The position numbers and the translations under genes were made by a program. Source: Thamnidium elegans (Eukaryota; Mucoromycota; Mucoromycetes; Mucorales; Mucoraceae). From it: DNA of 64,000 nucleotides. The notes under the pieces were generated by a model. That model had not been told where the DNA came from. It did no database searches and was given only the letters and a program-made list of their open reading frames with translations. Shown here piece after piece: positions 22,256 through 32,601 of the stretch. Position 1 is the stretch's first letter; every line of letters starts with the position of its first letter. The stretch is taken from contig JAIXMG010000015.1 of assembly GCA_025201345.1 (NCBI GenBank), positions 741,445 through 805,444 of the forward strand. Reading direction: 5' to 3'.

Positions 22256-24516
22256 TTACATATCATGACTATGAGCTTCTTCGACAACAACTTCAGCAGG
22301 TTTTAAATCAACGTTATAACGGGTAGCTCTTAACTGACCTGCCTCTTCTTCGGCATACTTCTCACCTCGAACAACATGATCCTTGTACCCTTGATTGCGA
22401 GGTTCTCCGAACAAACGGCTTACTTCTTCTTTAGCCTCAGTCAAAGTTTCCTTGATACCTTCAACGCCGCCATGTACTTTCTCTTCAGCCCAATGAATAT
22501 CTTGATCCGCGACGTTCTTTACAGAGTTCATACCTGACTTGACTTGCTCAGTTCCAGCTTGGTACCAGCTCCTAGCTGTGTCTTCTGCTTTCTCCTTGAC
22601 ATCCTCAGCCTTCTCCTTCGCGTCTTCGGCCTTGGAATAAATTGAGTCGGAAGCACGACGTGCGAGACGAGCACTTTCATCCTTGACTTCTTCTGCCTTG
22701 TTTGCAACTTCGTTAGAGGCACGACGCGTGAGGCGAGCGCCTTCGTCCTTGACTTTTTCGGCCTTGTTTGCAACTTCGTTAGAGGCACGACGCGTGAGGC
22801 GAGCACCTTCGTCCTTGACTTCTTCGGCCTTATGAGCAGCTTCGTTGGAAGCACGACGAGTTAAACGAGATCCTTCGTTTCTGGCTTCTCTAGCAGCTCT
22901 TTCAGCTTCAGTTTCAAGTCTGTTTGTTTCGTTCTTGAATTTACCCGAGATGGAAGACGCAGTGTCTTCAGCCTTATGAAGCACGTATTCAGCGTCATCA
23001 CTTACTTCTCTTTTCAAGCTATCCCACCCGGACTCAAGACGACTTGCTTCCTGCTTGGACTTGTCTGAGAGATTATTGACGGTGGAATCGACGTCCTTCT
23101 TGACACGCCCGGCCTCGGCCTCAGCCTTGTGTTTAGCATCCTGCCACGACTGAGAAGCGGTTTGCTTGACGTCATTCTTAGTCACCTCGGCTTTATTCTT
23201 TAAATCTCCCCACTTGTCTTTGGCATCTTGTTCCAAATGATGTGCTTCAGTTTCAGATTTGCCGAACCAGCTAGACCAAAACGACGGCTTCTCCTTGTAC
23301 GAGATGGACCCGCTTGTTTTCTCGTTTGCCAGGTTTTTGGCGTCCCAGACACCTTGCCTGACCTTCTGCGTGTCCTTATCAACCAAGGTACTGGTATCAC
23401 GCACGACCTCTTGCGCATGCTCTTCTAAACTGGTTTCCCAAAGCGGCTTGGTCTTGTTGGTGCTTAACTTTTCGTAAACCATGGGGTTTCCTTCGGCTTC
23501 GGTTGCGCCGTAAAAGTCGTAAGAGGTGCCCTTCCTTCCAGGGACTGAAGGGTTTCGTGTGGCGTCAATAATGTCTTGATCGGTGCGCTTTGCAATGATG
23601 TTTTCGGCTCCCAATCTAGTTTCCCAGCTCTCTCGGCCATTTTTAGCGCTGGATCTTTGGACGCCTTTAGAAGCGTTGTCGCCAAACATAGCGTAGACGG
23701 TGGACTTGATTTCTCGACCTAACGAAGCAGTTGTGTCCAACACGCTGTGCTTGGTGTCTTCGAAAGCGGCATTGATTTCAGTTTCGGCGCTGGACTTGTC
23801 GTCCCAGACAGGCTTGACCTTCTTTGTATCCTTAGAGACTAGAGGCGTGGTATCGCGTACGTCACGCTGAGCATGGTCCTCCAACTTGTTTTCATTCGGG
23901 GATTTGGTCTTGTTGGAGCTTATCTTTTCGTCGACCATGGGATTCTGGTTATTCTCCTTGGCCTGTTTCAATTTATGAGCAGCGTTAAAGGCAGTTTGAT
24001 TCGAGTCGGTCGAAAGTACTTGTTCGGGATGACGATCACCTTCTTTCAGGTGATGATTGGCTAAAAATTCTTTTGATTCATCCTTTAAATTACGCACGGT
24101 TTCTTTACCCTCCTTTTTGACGGTGGAGAAAGTATCGCGTGCGGTGTCAGCTACATCCTCAGCTGATTTCTTGATATAGTCACCGGCATGGTTGAGTTCT
24201 TGAAGTGCATCGTTGGACTTGGATTTAGTGTGTTGACTGTTCTTGGAGTAAGGATCTGAATCACCGTGGTAAAAAGCTAAGACAACAAAAAAAAAATTTA
24301 AGTGGTCAATGCAAAGAAAAAAAAAAAAAAAAAAAATTTACCAATGTCTTTTCGATAACGTTGATAGTAAGCATAAGAAGCAACAGATGCAATAATACCA
24401 CCAACCAAGAGTTTATTCATTCCTCTTTGACGAGGATTAGAATGAGTAGACATAGCACGATTGGTTTGAGCAAGACCTTGTTTAGTAATACGAGTATTTA
24501 ATGAAACTTTATACAT
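22256..24516 (-). CDS. LEA/apolipoprotein-like amphipathic repeat protein, predicted mitochondrial
   Basis: Exon 1 (24342-24516) and exon 2 (22256-24276) give about 731 residues. The N terminus is basic and hydroxyl-rich without acidic residues (MYKVSLNTRITKQGLAQTNR), like a mitochondrial presequence, followed by one predicted membrane segment (LLVGGIIASVASYAYY). The rest is highly charged and helical, full of A, K, E and D with WDS or WG landmarks (SWQDAKHKAEAEAG, SGWDSLKREVSDDAEYV). Four 22-residue units of the form GARLTRRASNEVANKAEEVKDE occur near residues 530-620, the repeat length typical of class A amphipathic helices in apolipoproteins and of LEA-like proteins. Such proteins coat membranes or protect against drying. 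A longer internal duplication is visible: two KTKP/KTKS-containing blocks with similar DxAQxxVRDT motifs. Function is inferred from composition; no catalytic domain is seen. Confidence 0.78.
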
Positions 24517-24706
24517 TTAAAATAAAATGATGTACACAAAAAAGAAAAAAAAAAAGTAAAAAAAAATAAAAAAATACGCTTGCATTTATAACCACGAAAA
24601 AAAAAAAATGAGTAAATCATTACATCATTTGATAACGTTATGGGTTCATTTTTATTTAATATATTTCCCTCCGCTTTTTAAGAGAGAAATAGACAGAGAC
24701 TCCGTT

Positions 24707-26186
24707 TTATACCTTGGGGCTCCAATTAAGGAATCTAGTCAAAGGCGTTGTTGGAATCTCGAAAAATGAATATCCTATTTATATATAAAAAAGAAAAATG
24801 ATTAATAATGCCGTTACGTAGTTATTTTATCATTTATATATATATATACCTTTTCCGGCAATTAAGATATCAAGAAGAGGTTGTAATAATTTTTCATAAT
24901 TAACATTGGGGTCATTTAACTCTTCTTGACCATCTGCCCAATTTTCGGTCTGAATATTCCACTTCTTCATATCAGCAGTAGAAAAGACACAAGGGAACAT
25001 TTTGATAAGCGGACCAAAGATATCAGGACGAGTTTCAGCAGCAATATCCATATCGTTCATTAAATAATAAACGGGATATTTAGTTTCAATATTTTTATGA
25101 TACTCAACACAGGCTTCTAATAATTGTCTTCTTTCTTGTGGGTTTGTTAAAGATTTACCGGTACCAAGCAAATTGGCTAATTTGGATGGTTTAATAGGCA
25201 TAGCAGCTGAAATAGCTTGGTTGATAGGAATATCACCAAAGATCTCAAGTACAACAGCTTCCATTAATTCCTTTTTGGAGTTATCGCTTAAATCTTCCAT
25301 TGACATGACAGTGGATGGTTTGACAGGACTAGTGTTACCACCATCCACAGCTAAATTTTGAATGGTTCCTGCGCGAGCATCTAATGCAACCAATTTTGAA
25401 AGGTTTAAAATAAGTGTACTGTATTGGAATTTACCACCAAGAGCACTGACAATATCATTTGATTGTTTAGTTAATTGAGTTAATTGATCTGGTACATTGA
25501 ATCGAGTCTTCATCATAGCTTTACGAAGATCTAACTGAATTTCACTAGGAGTAGTTGCGTATCTTGCAGCCGAACTTAACGCGCCAAACTGAATGATCTT
25601 TACATCCATCTCCATCAATTTGTCTTCTGTCAAGACATATTTTAAAGGTTCTGTTAATTTATTTTGTTCCTTGGCTAAAAAGTTGGACTGGATCCAATTT
25701 GAAAAAGAGTTTTGTTTGACAGTTGGTTTTTCGGTATCGACACGTTCCCAGTTCGTACCGTTTTCTTTATATGTCATGACATCAACAATAGCTACGTCCG
25801 ATGGGTCTATATTGCCACCAAGAGCTGATTCATGTACACCCCAGCCGTACCCGCTGGTACGCTCAATAATACGGATACCGTACTCTCTCTTGATAGATTC
25901 CAAATCCATAATGCTGGACCACGGTATCTCAAACCAATCATGGATACTCTCACATGGTTCTAATTCAGTTTGCCAGTTCTTGATCTTTGCTTCGCATGCC
26001 TTTGATAACTTGACCTTGTCTTGTGCCTCGTATCGTTTAGCAAGATCTTCGAATGGCATCCATGGATATATTTTATTGATTCTAAGCATAGGTGCAATAA
26101 TTGTACGCTTTGTTTCTAAAGCAAGTCGGAGTCCATTTCTAAAGGCTTCTTGTTGTTCAGGGAAATCACTAAATAGATTCCATCTT

Positions 26187-26222
<36 letters not shown>

Positions 26223-26445
26223 TTACAGGAAAAAAAAAAATAAAAAAGTACCTGTGAGGAAACCAAGACAAATACTTTTCTTCATTAGGATTAGATGTCT
26301 TTGATTTGACTAATGTAATTTGTTCTTCTGCATCAAGAGGCGATGAAGGCGGTGATACCTTCAAGTTTGGTAATATAGTAAAAGAAATAAATACAAAAAA
26401 TAAAAGAATACAGATATAGTATATTAAACGTTGTATTCTAATCAT
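24707..26445 (-). CDS. O-fucosyltransferase-like type II membrane glycosyltransferase
   Basis: Three exons (26252-26445, 24850-26183, 24707-24774) give about 531 residues. Residues 7-27 form a single signal anchor (YYICILLFFVFISFTIL), giving a Golgi/ER type II topology. The luminal part resembles fungal GDP-fucose O-fucosyltransferase-like proteins in layout: KYLSWFPH before a helix with NGLRLALETKRTIIAPML, then CESIHDWFEIPWSSIMDLE, KREYGIRIIER, a central YSTLILNLSKLVALDARAG, YYLMNDMDIA with a following GPLIKMFPCVF, and LLQPLLDILIAGKG joined to a final GYSFFEIPTTPLTRFLNW. In that family the middle strand-helix region binds the nucleotide sugar. The usual HNQ near the N terminus appears replaced by WNLFSDFPEQQ, so donor and acceptor are uncertain. 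Family-level assignment is moderate; membership of the broader GT-B superfamily is more secure. Confidence 0.7.
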
Positions 26446-27671
26446 TTTTTTTTTTTTAATATATGTTAGAGAAAAGAGAAAAGAAAAAAAGGGACGTCGG
26501 GGGTGTGATGTTCTCTACTTTGTTAAAGAGAAAAGACAGCTGGGCGGGGGGTTTTTTCTAAAGTAGTACAAGGGGAAAATAGCGAGTATTTTTAGTGTTG
26601 ATCTTTTAAAGACTATGGCCCAATATAGTAAAAGTACATTAATCAATTTACATCTCCTACCTTTGATTATTGTTTTTCTCTCCTTATTTACCGCTTTAAA
26701 AAAAACCCCCTCCTCTAGCGACAGAAAGGTTTGGCTTGAAAACTGTTTTCTTTGTGTCCTTTTTACTTCATTTACTAGCATTTAAAAACTACCAAAAATA
26801 AATAAAAAAATAAAAAAAGAGTTAATTTATATTCAGGGAACACAAGGAAACGTAAGATACTCAGCTCATCTGCCAATTATAAATTCATAAACAACTTATT
26901 ACACTGCAAAAAAAAAAAAAAAAAACTTTTGCGCTAAAAAAAAACCAACTTGAAACGCGGATCACTGCCAAGTCCAAGTCTCTTAAATCAGCAGCTAAAA
27001 AAAAAAATATACTCTCGGAACACACTTTTCTTGTGTGTTACCTGTATTTTATTTATTTTTAAAGAAGCCACTTGTAAAATATTTTTACATGTCGCAAAAA
27101 TCATGAATACCGAAAAGATCGTTTTCAAGTAGCACATATTACTGACAAAAACCTCTCTTAAATGAACGACTCGTTTTTTTTTTTTTTTTTTTTTTTTTTT
27201 TTCGCAGAGCAGGTAAGGGTTTCAAGTTAATTTAAAAACCCTAACTTTTTTTTTTGTGTGTGTGTAACTTGATTCGATGACATGCCATTACCCCGTTTTT
27301 TGCATAAATAATGCCATCAAAAAATAAAGTAGATCCCCCTCTCCCCCAAAAGACAATGGCTGCTAAAGAAGCGTTTTTATTTTATTTTTTTTAAAAAAAA
27401 AAGGGTCTGTTACTGTGTTTCATTATGCGTTTTTTTTTTATTTATTTGATCGGTGAAACTTGACCATTTGTCTAAATACATTTGTTTTGCTGCGGTCAGA
27501 AAATATACATGTCAGGGGTGTGTGTGTGTGTGTGTGTGATTATTATATATATAAAAGGGATTGTAGTAATAATAGTAGTAATAATAAGAGAATAAAGAGT
27601 AAAAAAAAAAAAAAAAAAAAAGGGTATACATATATAATATTCTTTGATCATTTTTCAGAGTAAAATCTTTT
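26446..27671. other. Intergenic, homopolymer-rich
   Basis: About 1.2 kb with no supportable gene. Contains a 29-bp T run at 27174-27202, a T8A10 tract at 27385-27402, a GT dinucleotide run at about 27517-27538 and an A run of about 20 near 27600-27620. Open frames at 26515-26781 and 27460-27724 are low-complexity. Confidence 0.55.
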
Positions 27672-29150
27672 TTAGCAGCTGAATATCTTGTGAATACCGT
27701 TAATTTCTTTTCTACAAATAGCACACTCTTTCAACTTTTGAGCACAACGTTCACAATAAGCTAAATAATAAAAATAATTGAGTTAAATAAAACATCTATA
27801 AACAAAAACAAAAACAAACAAAGATTACTTACCCAAATGGAAGCACGGCGTCAAGACATACTCAATAGGTTTGCTAAAACAGACTTTACACTTGTTATAC
27901 TCTTCTTCCTTTCCATACTTTTCAAATATCTGTTCTTTATAATCTTGAAATTCCTTTGCCAGTCTTTCCTTTTCGTTTATAAGCGCAACCACCTCAGCCT
28001 CAATATTCGATAGCCTCTCTTGTCCACTCAATCGCAACACGCTTTCTTGTTCCAACTCACATTTCAACAAGGCTACTTTATCCTTGAACTCAGATTCTGT
28101 CTTGAGCAGCTTATCCATAAACTTTGTCACCGTTGTCTCCAATTCCTTAATACGCAACTTTGCGTCTCGATTAAAGTGGAGAACCGAGAATTCCAGTAAA
28201 CTAGTGTCCTCTTGCAGCTCATACGAGGTTGGTTTCTGAAGTGTAGGAGACGACAGTGTGGATGATGTGGATGTAGACGACGAAGAGGAAAGCGGTAAAT
28301 TAGGCTGCTTTTTAGCCAAGACCGAGGTCGGTACAACTAAACTATGAGCTGTTGGTTTAGCCGACAAAGTAGCTAACAGGTCGCTGTGATGCTGAGCCTT
28401 GGATTGATGCAAGACGTTCTTTTTCTCTTGCTGATATCGATGATACGTTTCGACATCGACATGTTTATGCAGCCTGTGTCTTGGTTTGGTAAAAGCCACT
28501 TCTTTAGCGTTTAAATTCCAGGCGCATTTCTTGACACCTTCGACCGAAGCGTTCTTGCAAGTAAAATACAGTTTACAGAAACCATCCAACTTTTTTTCTC
28601 GAAGCTGAACAGGGTAGCCGCAAAAGCAGTCGGGCAAGACAGCAGGTGTGATCTTGTCAAAGCTGTTGGTCAGGTAGAACAACGTACAGAACGTAAAGTT
28701 GTATAGAGGACACGCACGAAGCTCGCTGAATTCAGCGTGCACGGTGCCACCATGCTTGAGGTCTGACTTGAATTGCTTCCACGAGAGCTCATGTACATGG
28801 AAGCCGCAGGTAAAAGTCGTTCTGTAGCTGTCTTGTTTATCACTGCTGTAGCTGGAGCATTCAAGAATAGGACCGTATTCTAGAGTGTAGCTGCGATGGG
28901 CAGTCCGTTTACAAAAACATTGTGGCGGATCAAAACTTAAAAAGTCTAATTGATCTGCGTTAGGTTGAATACGATGAGCCAACTTGTTGTCGAAAACAGG
29001 AGGAAGAGAAGGTGGTAAATGTGCTTTCGTATGTGTTATCTTTGGTGACGGAAGATTACCAGTAATCTTTTGGTGCAAGTCTTCTTCTTGAGCCCAACTT
29101 TGCCATTTACTAGGCGCAGGTTCCTTATCTTGACTGCTATTACAGTACAT
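27672..29150 (-). CDS. RING-finger protein with Cys-rich modules and coiled coil
   Basis: Exons 27833-29150 and 27672-27760 give 468 residues. Two cysteine-rich modules lie in the N-terminal half: CFCKRTAHRSYTLEYGP with later FTCGFHVH, and CFCGYPVQL with YFTC and KKCAWNL. Their spacing resembles small GRF-like zinc ribbons, but I cannot assign them firmly. A serine-rich linker follows, then a coiled coil of about 100 residues. The last 40 residues are a C3HC4 RING split by an intron (CKVCFSKPIEYVLTPCFHLA, then YCERCAQKLKECAICRKE). C-terminal RINGs of this kind generally act as E3 ubiquitin ligases that dimerise through the preceding coiled coil. The ATG at 29150 was chosen over an upstream frame opening because the region before it is a T14A8 tract. 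Substrate and pathway are unknown. Confidence 0.8.
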
Positions 29151-29244
29151 TTTTTTTTTTTTTAAAAAAAAGAGAGAATAAAGAGATAAAAAAAGGGCAT
29201 TTTTTTTTTCTTTATTTATTTTAGAAAGGCGATTTAAAAAAAAA

Positions 29245-30578
29245 TTATTTTCTAATGTTTCTTGGGGAATCACGTTGATTGTAGTAAGACTCTACTTCAA
29301 ACTGTAATTCTTTAACTTTTTCACTTTGACTTTCTAATTCTTTATGAAGACGGTCTCTTTCTGACAACAATTGCTGTTCCCATTGACGGAATCTAGTTTC
29401 TTCTGACTTGACCTTTTCAGTAAAGTTCTTGCGCAACATTTCTTCTTCTTCAGCGAACTTTGCATTTTCGTCCTTCTCAGCTCTGGATATTTATGTGGTT
29501 AGTTTCTTATAAAGTTTGCATTAAAAAACCTTTTTTTTTTTTTACCTGGGGTCGCCAAATTTACGGGTCTCCATTTGAATTTGACGGTAATTCTCATAAT
29601 GATTTTCCTCAGTAGTTGTGATTAAATCCAACATATGAGTACGGATCAATAAACTTCTCAACTTTCTGAAATCGCAGTGATCATCATTTTCTACTTCTGC
29701 TACTCCCCAAGAGTACTCACGTCCCTTGACCTTACGACCATCTGCCGTAATAACGTCTTGTGTTGACCCAATAACTGAAAATGGCATAGCCGCCATGATA
29801 TTTACGTTACGCTTTGTAGTAGTCTCGTCATCACTTTCAATAGGAGAAGAATAACACTGAATGTTTTGTGCTGAAATAACATCTCTAATCTAAGGGATAA
29901 AATCAGGGAGTTAGTTTAAGGAGCTTTTTTTTTTTTTAAGGGAGTTAGGGCTACATACGTTTTGCTTAAATTTAGCTAAATCTGATGGAGTAAGTGTATC
30001 TGCCTTTGCAATTACTGGAATTAAATTGACACGAGAACCAAGGCGTTTCATCACTTCTACATCCAAAGGAGACAAGCTATGTACAAAAAGTATAAGTGAC
30101 AGGTTATATACTAATATATTCAAAAACTTACGTATGCCCTGTAGGTTTAACAAAGTAAAGACAGACATGAACTCGCATATCAACAACACCTTTACGGCAA
30201 GGTTGTTGCTCTTGTCTCATATAATTTTCATGTTGGTCGTCAAGGAAATCAACAATAGGAATCCAACCATGACGGTTATTAACATAATCACCAAACCCAG
30301 GGGTATCAATAATAGTCAGTTTGACCTTGAACATTTTTTCTTCCAATTCTTTTTAAGGAGAGAAAACTTTTTTTTTTAGTTTTTGAAAATCTACATGATT
30401 ATAAAAAATGGTGTTTACCTGCTCTAGTGATTTGAATTTGAACAGTCTTGGAAGGTGCTTTTGTACGTCTCTTATTCAAGTTTTTAGGCTCTTTAATTGT
30501 AGAAGTAAACAAGGTATTGACAAATGTTGTCTTTCCTACACCAGACTCACCTAAAGGGTATCTATCAGTTTTCTTTCT

Positions 30579-30643
<65 letters not shown>

Positions 30644-30808
30644 ATATATCTTTAATACTTTACCACAAACCATCAATGTAAAATTAGCACCATTCTTTGC
30701 AACAATCTTATGACGCTGGTTAGGTAAGTTAGCAATACCAGTACCAGGTGATGTGATAGGCTCAGAAGGTGGAAGAGGTGCAGTGTCCATAGGAGATACA
30801 GTTGTCAT
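29245..30808 (-). CDS. Septin
   Basis: Six exons (30664-30808, 30419-30550, 30132-30348, 29959-30076, 29546-29889, 29245-29482) join to 397 residues. The GTPase domain shows the P-loop GESGVGKTT beginning at residue 49, the G3 motif IIDTPGFGD, and the G4 motif IAKAD. The septin unique element is recognisable ([11 protein letters not shown], then [19 protein letters not shown]). A C-terminal coiled coil of about 60 residues follows, ending near NIRK. Septins form filaments and rings at hyphal septa and branch sites. The presence of a coiled coil fits the Cdc3/Cdc12/Cdc11-like groups rather than Cdc10; I cannot place it further. Intron 1 contains a (CT)n microsatellite of about 59 bp. Confidence 0.95.
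30583..30641. repeat. (CT)n microsatellite in septin intron 1
   Basis: A pure TC dinucleotide array of about 29 units, within the first septin intron (30551-30663). On the transcribed strand it is a GA run, so it does not serve as the polypyrimidine tract of that intron. Confidence 0.95.
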
Positions 30809-31093
30809 TTAATTAAATATATATATATATTTTTTTTTTAAAAAAAAATAAAAAAAGAAAAAAGTGTAAAAAGAGAAAGATAAAAAAAAAAGATGGCCAG
30901 AATATTAAATAAAGAGAAGCAAATAAAGGAGTGGTCAAAAACCCAACCACTATTAGGGGGCTTACCCAAATAATAATAAAAAAAAGGGGTGTTGTGTATA
31001 ACAAGCTGGTAACTGGTATTAAACAAACACGCATTCCTTAATAAAAGAGTCCCTGTTCGGAGTTATGCATTATAATATTTATATATGTGTGTG

Positions 31094-31124
<31 letters not shown>

Positions 31125-31236
31125 AGGGTTTAACTGCAGTGTAAATGATATTCTAAAATAATATATATAAAAAGGGGAGAGAAAAAAAAAAGGGGAGGGG
31201 GGGGGGGGATGGAAGAAGGGAGGGGAAGAAAGGGAA
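30809..31236. other. Intergenic between PKA-R stop and septin start
   Basis: Holds a T10A9 tract (30830-30848) just upstream of the septin start, a GTT repeat at about 31096-31121, and a long homopurine tract on the plus strand (31169-31235, one T interruption) with a run of 12 G that abuts the stop codon of the PKA regulatory subunit gene. Confidence 0.6.
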
Positions 31237-32601
31237 CTATTGTTGATTGATAATAGCATGATAGTTCTCCGAATTTCTCTTTAAAATTTCATGCACAGAA
31301 CCTAATAATCTTGTAAACGCCTTCTTTCCTAGTGTAGCACACTTTAATCTACCTCTTGCAACTACTGTAGCAGCTCTTGGACTATCATTTAACAGTGCTA
31401 ATTCTATAATATAAACATACGTTTAATATGATTACAAATTATAAATCACAAATATATATATATATATATATATAATTACCTCCAAAGTATCCACCTCGTT
31501 CTAATTGATTTACTTCTTGTTGTTCTCCATTCTCATTTTGCTTATAAACGCAAGCAGTACCAAACTCAATAATATAAAACTGATCACCTACGTCACCTTG
31601 TAAAACAATGTGTTCTCCATCATTAAAATACACTGACTCTAAAGCATCAGCAATTTTATGTCGTTCATAATCCTCTAACGATTTTAACAAGGCAACTTCT
31701 TCTAAAAAGGATTCATACATTTTACGTTTTCTTGATGTATTTTCCATCAAGATCGTTCTAAACGTAACTCGATCTAATGCCCATAACGTAGAATCAAGTG
31801 TAGCCACGACTGTAGCAGCACGTGGCGCATTGTACATTAAAGCCAGCTCACCAAAACTGCCTCCCGCAGTATACGAAGCAACTTTATTCTGTCCAATAAA
31901 ACAGTCAAATGTACCTGTCTGAACCACATAAAAGAAATCGCCTACACCGCCTTGTTCAATAATAGCAGATCCGTTACCTACGCACATTTCTACCATAGCA
32001 TTGACTACATCTTGTGCGTGCTCTTCATCCAGCGCTTTAAACAAGAAATTATTACCTACGCTCTTTTTAATGCCTTCGATTTGCTCGGGTGTTTTACTAA
32101 CGAATTTCTTTACAAATCCTTGCTGTGATGGTGTCATGGATTCTGCGCTGACAGATGTACGTCGGTTTCGGTTATAGTTTGTAGGCATGTTAGTAACTGG
32201 TAATGTAGAGAAATTATCTCGTCCTTCTTCACTATCGGAAACTTCATCAAATACTGCGTCTTGGTAGTCCACTAAGCTTACAAAGCTACTGTTACTATCA
32301 CCACCTGTTTGAAACATGGAATCACCATTCTCCGCTAACGGATGATGTTCAGTTTCTATTTATAAATTTAGTAAAAAAAAAAAAAAAAAAAAACTCGTGA
32401 TTTTATTTATTTACCAAAGCCTTGTTGTTCTCGAAAAAAATCAAGACGTTGTTGTTGTAACTTGTTATGAAAGAAATTGGCACAGTATTGTAATACATCG
32501 CTCGGTTGATCTTTACAGTAAAATTCATGTAACTCAGTTAATAATTGTGTGTATTCATCTTCTTCACTAGAGAAACTAAACGATTCACTAAATTCAGTCA
32601 T
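31237..32601 (-). CDS. pkaR: cAMP-dependent protein kinase regulatory subunit
   Basis: Three exons (32415-32601, 31480-32355, 31237-31403) give 409 residues, the usual fungal length. Residues 1-60 resemble the docking/dimerisation domain ([20 protein letters not shown], then FFHNKL). The inhibitor site is RRTSVS near residue 128; a phosphorylatable serine/threonine there is type II-like. Two cyclic-nucleotide-binding domains follow, each with a phosphate-binding cassette: [20 protein letters not shown] in the first, and GGYFGG joined by splicing to [15 protein letters not shown] in the second; the Glu and Arg that contact cAMP are present in both. The protein holds the PKA catalytic subunit inactive until cAMP binds. 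In mucoralean fungi this pathway influences dimorphism and spore germination. Confidence 0.95.

Noticed and set aside
26515..26781. 88-codon minus-strand frame
   Set aside because: No recognisable motif and no splice partners; typical of chance in AT-rich DNA.
27174..27225. T29 followed by CGCAG and a nearby GGTAAGG, like a tiny exon with acceptor and donor
   Set aside because: No coding frame on either side supports an exon.
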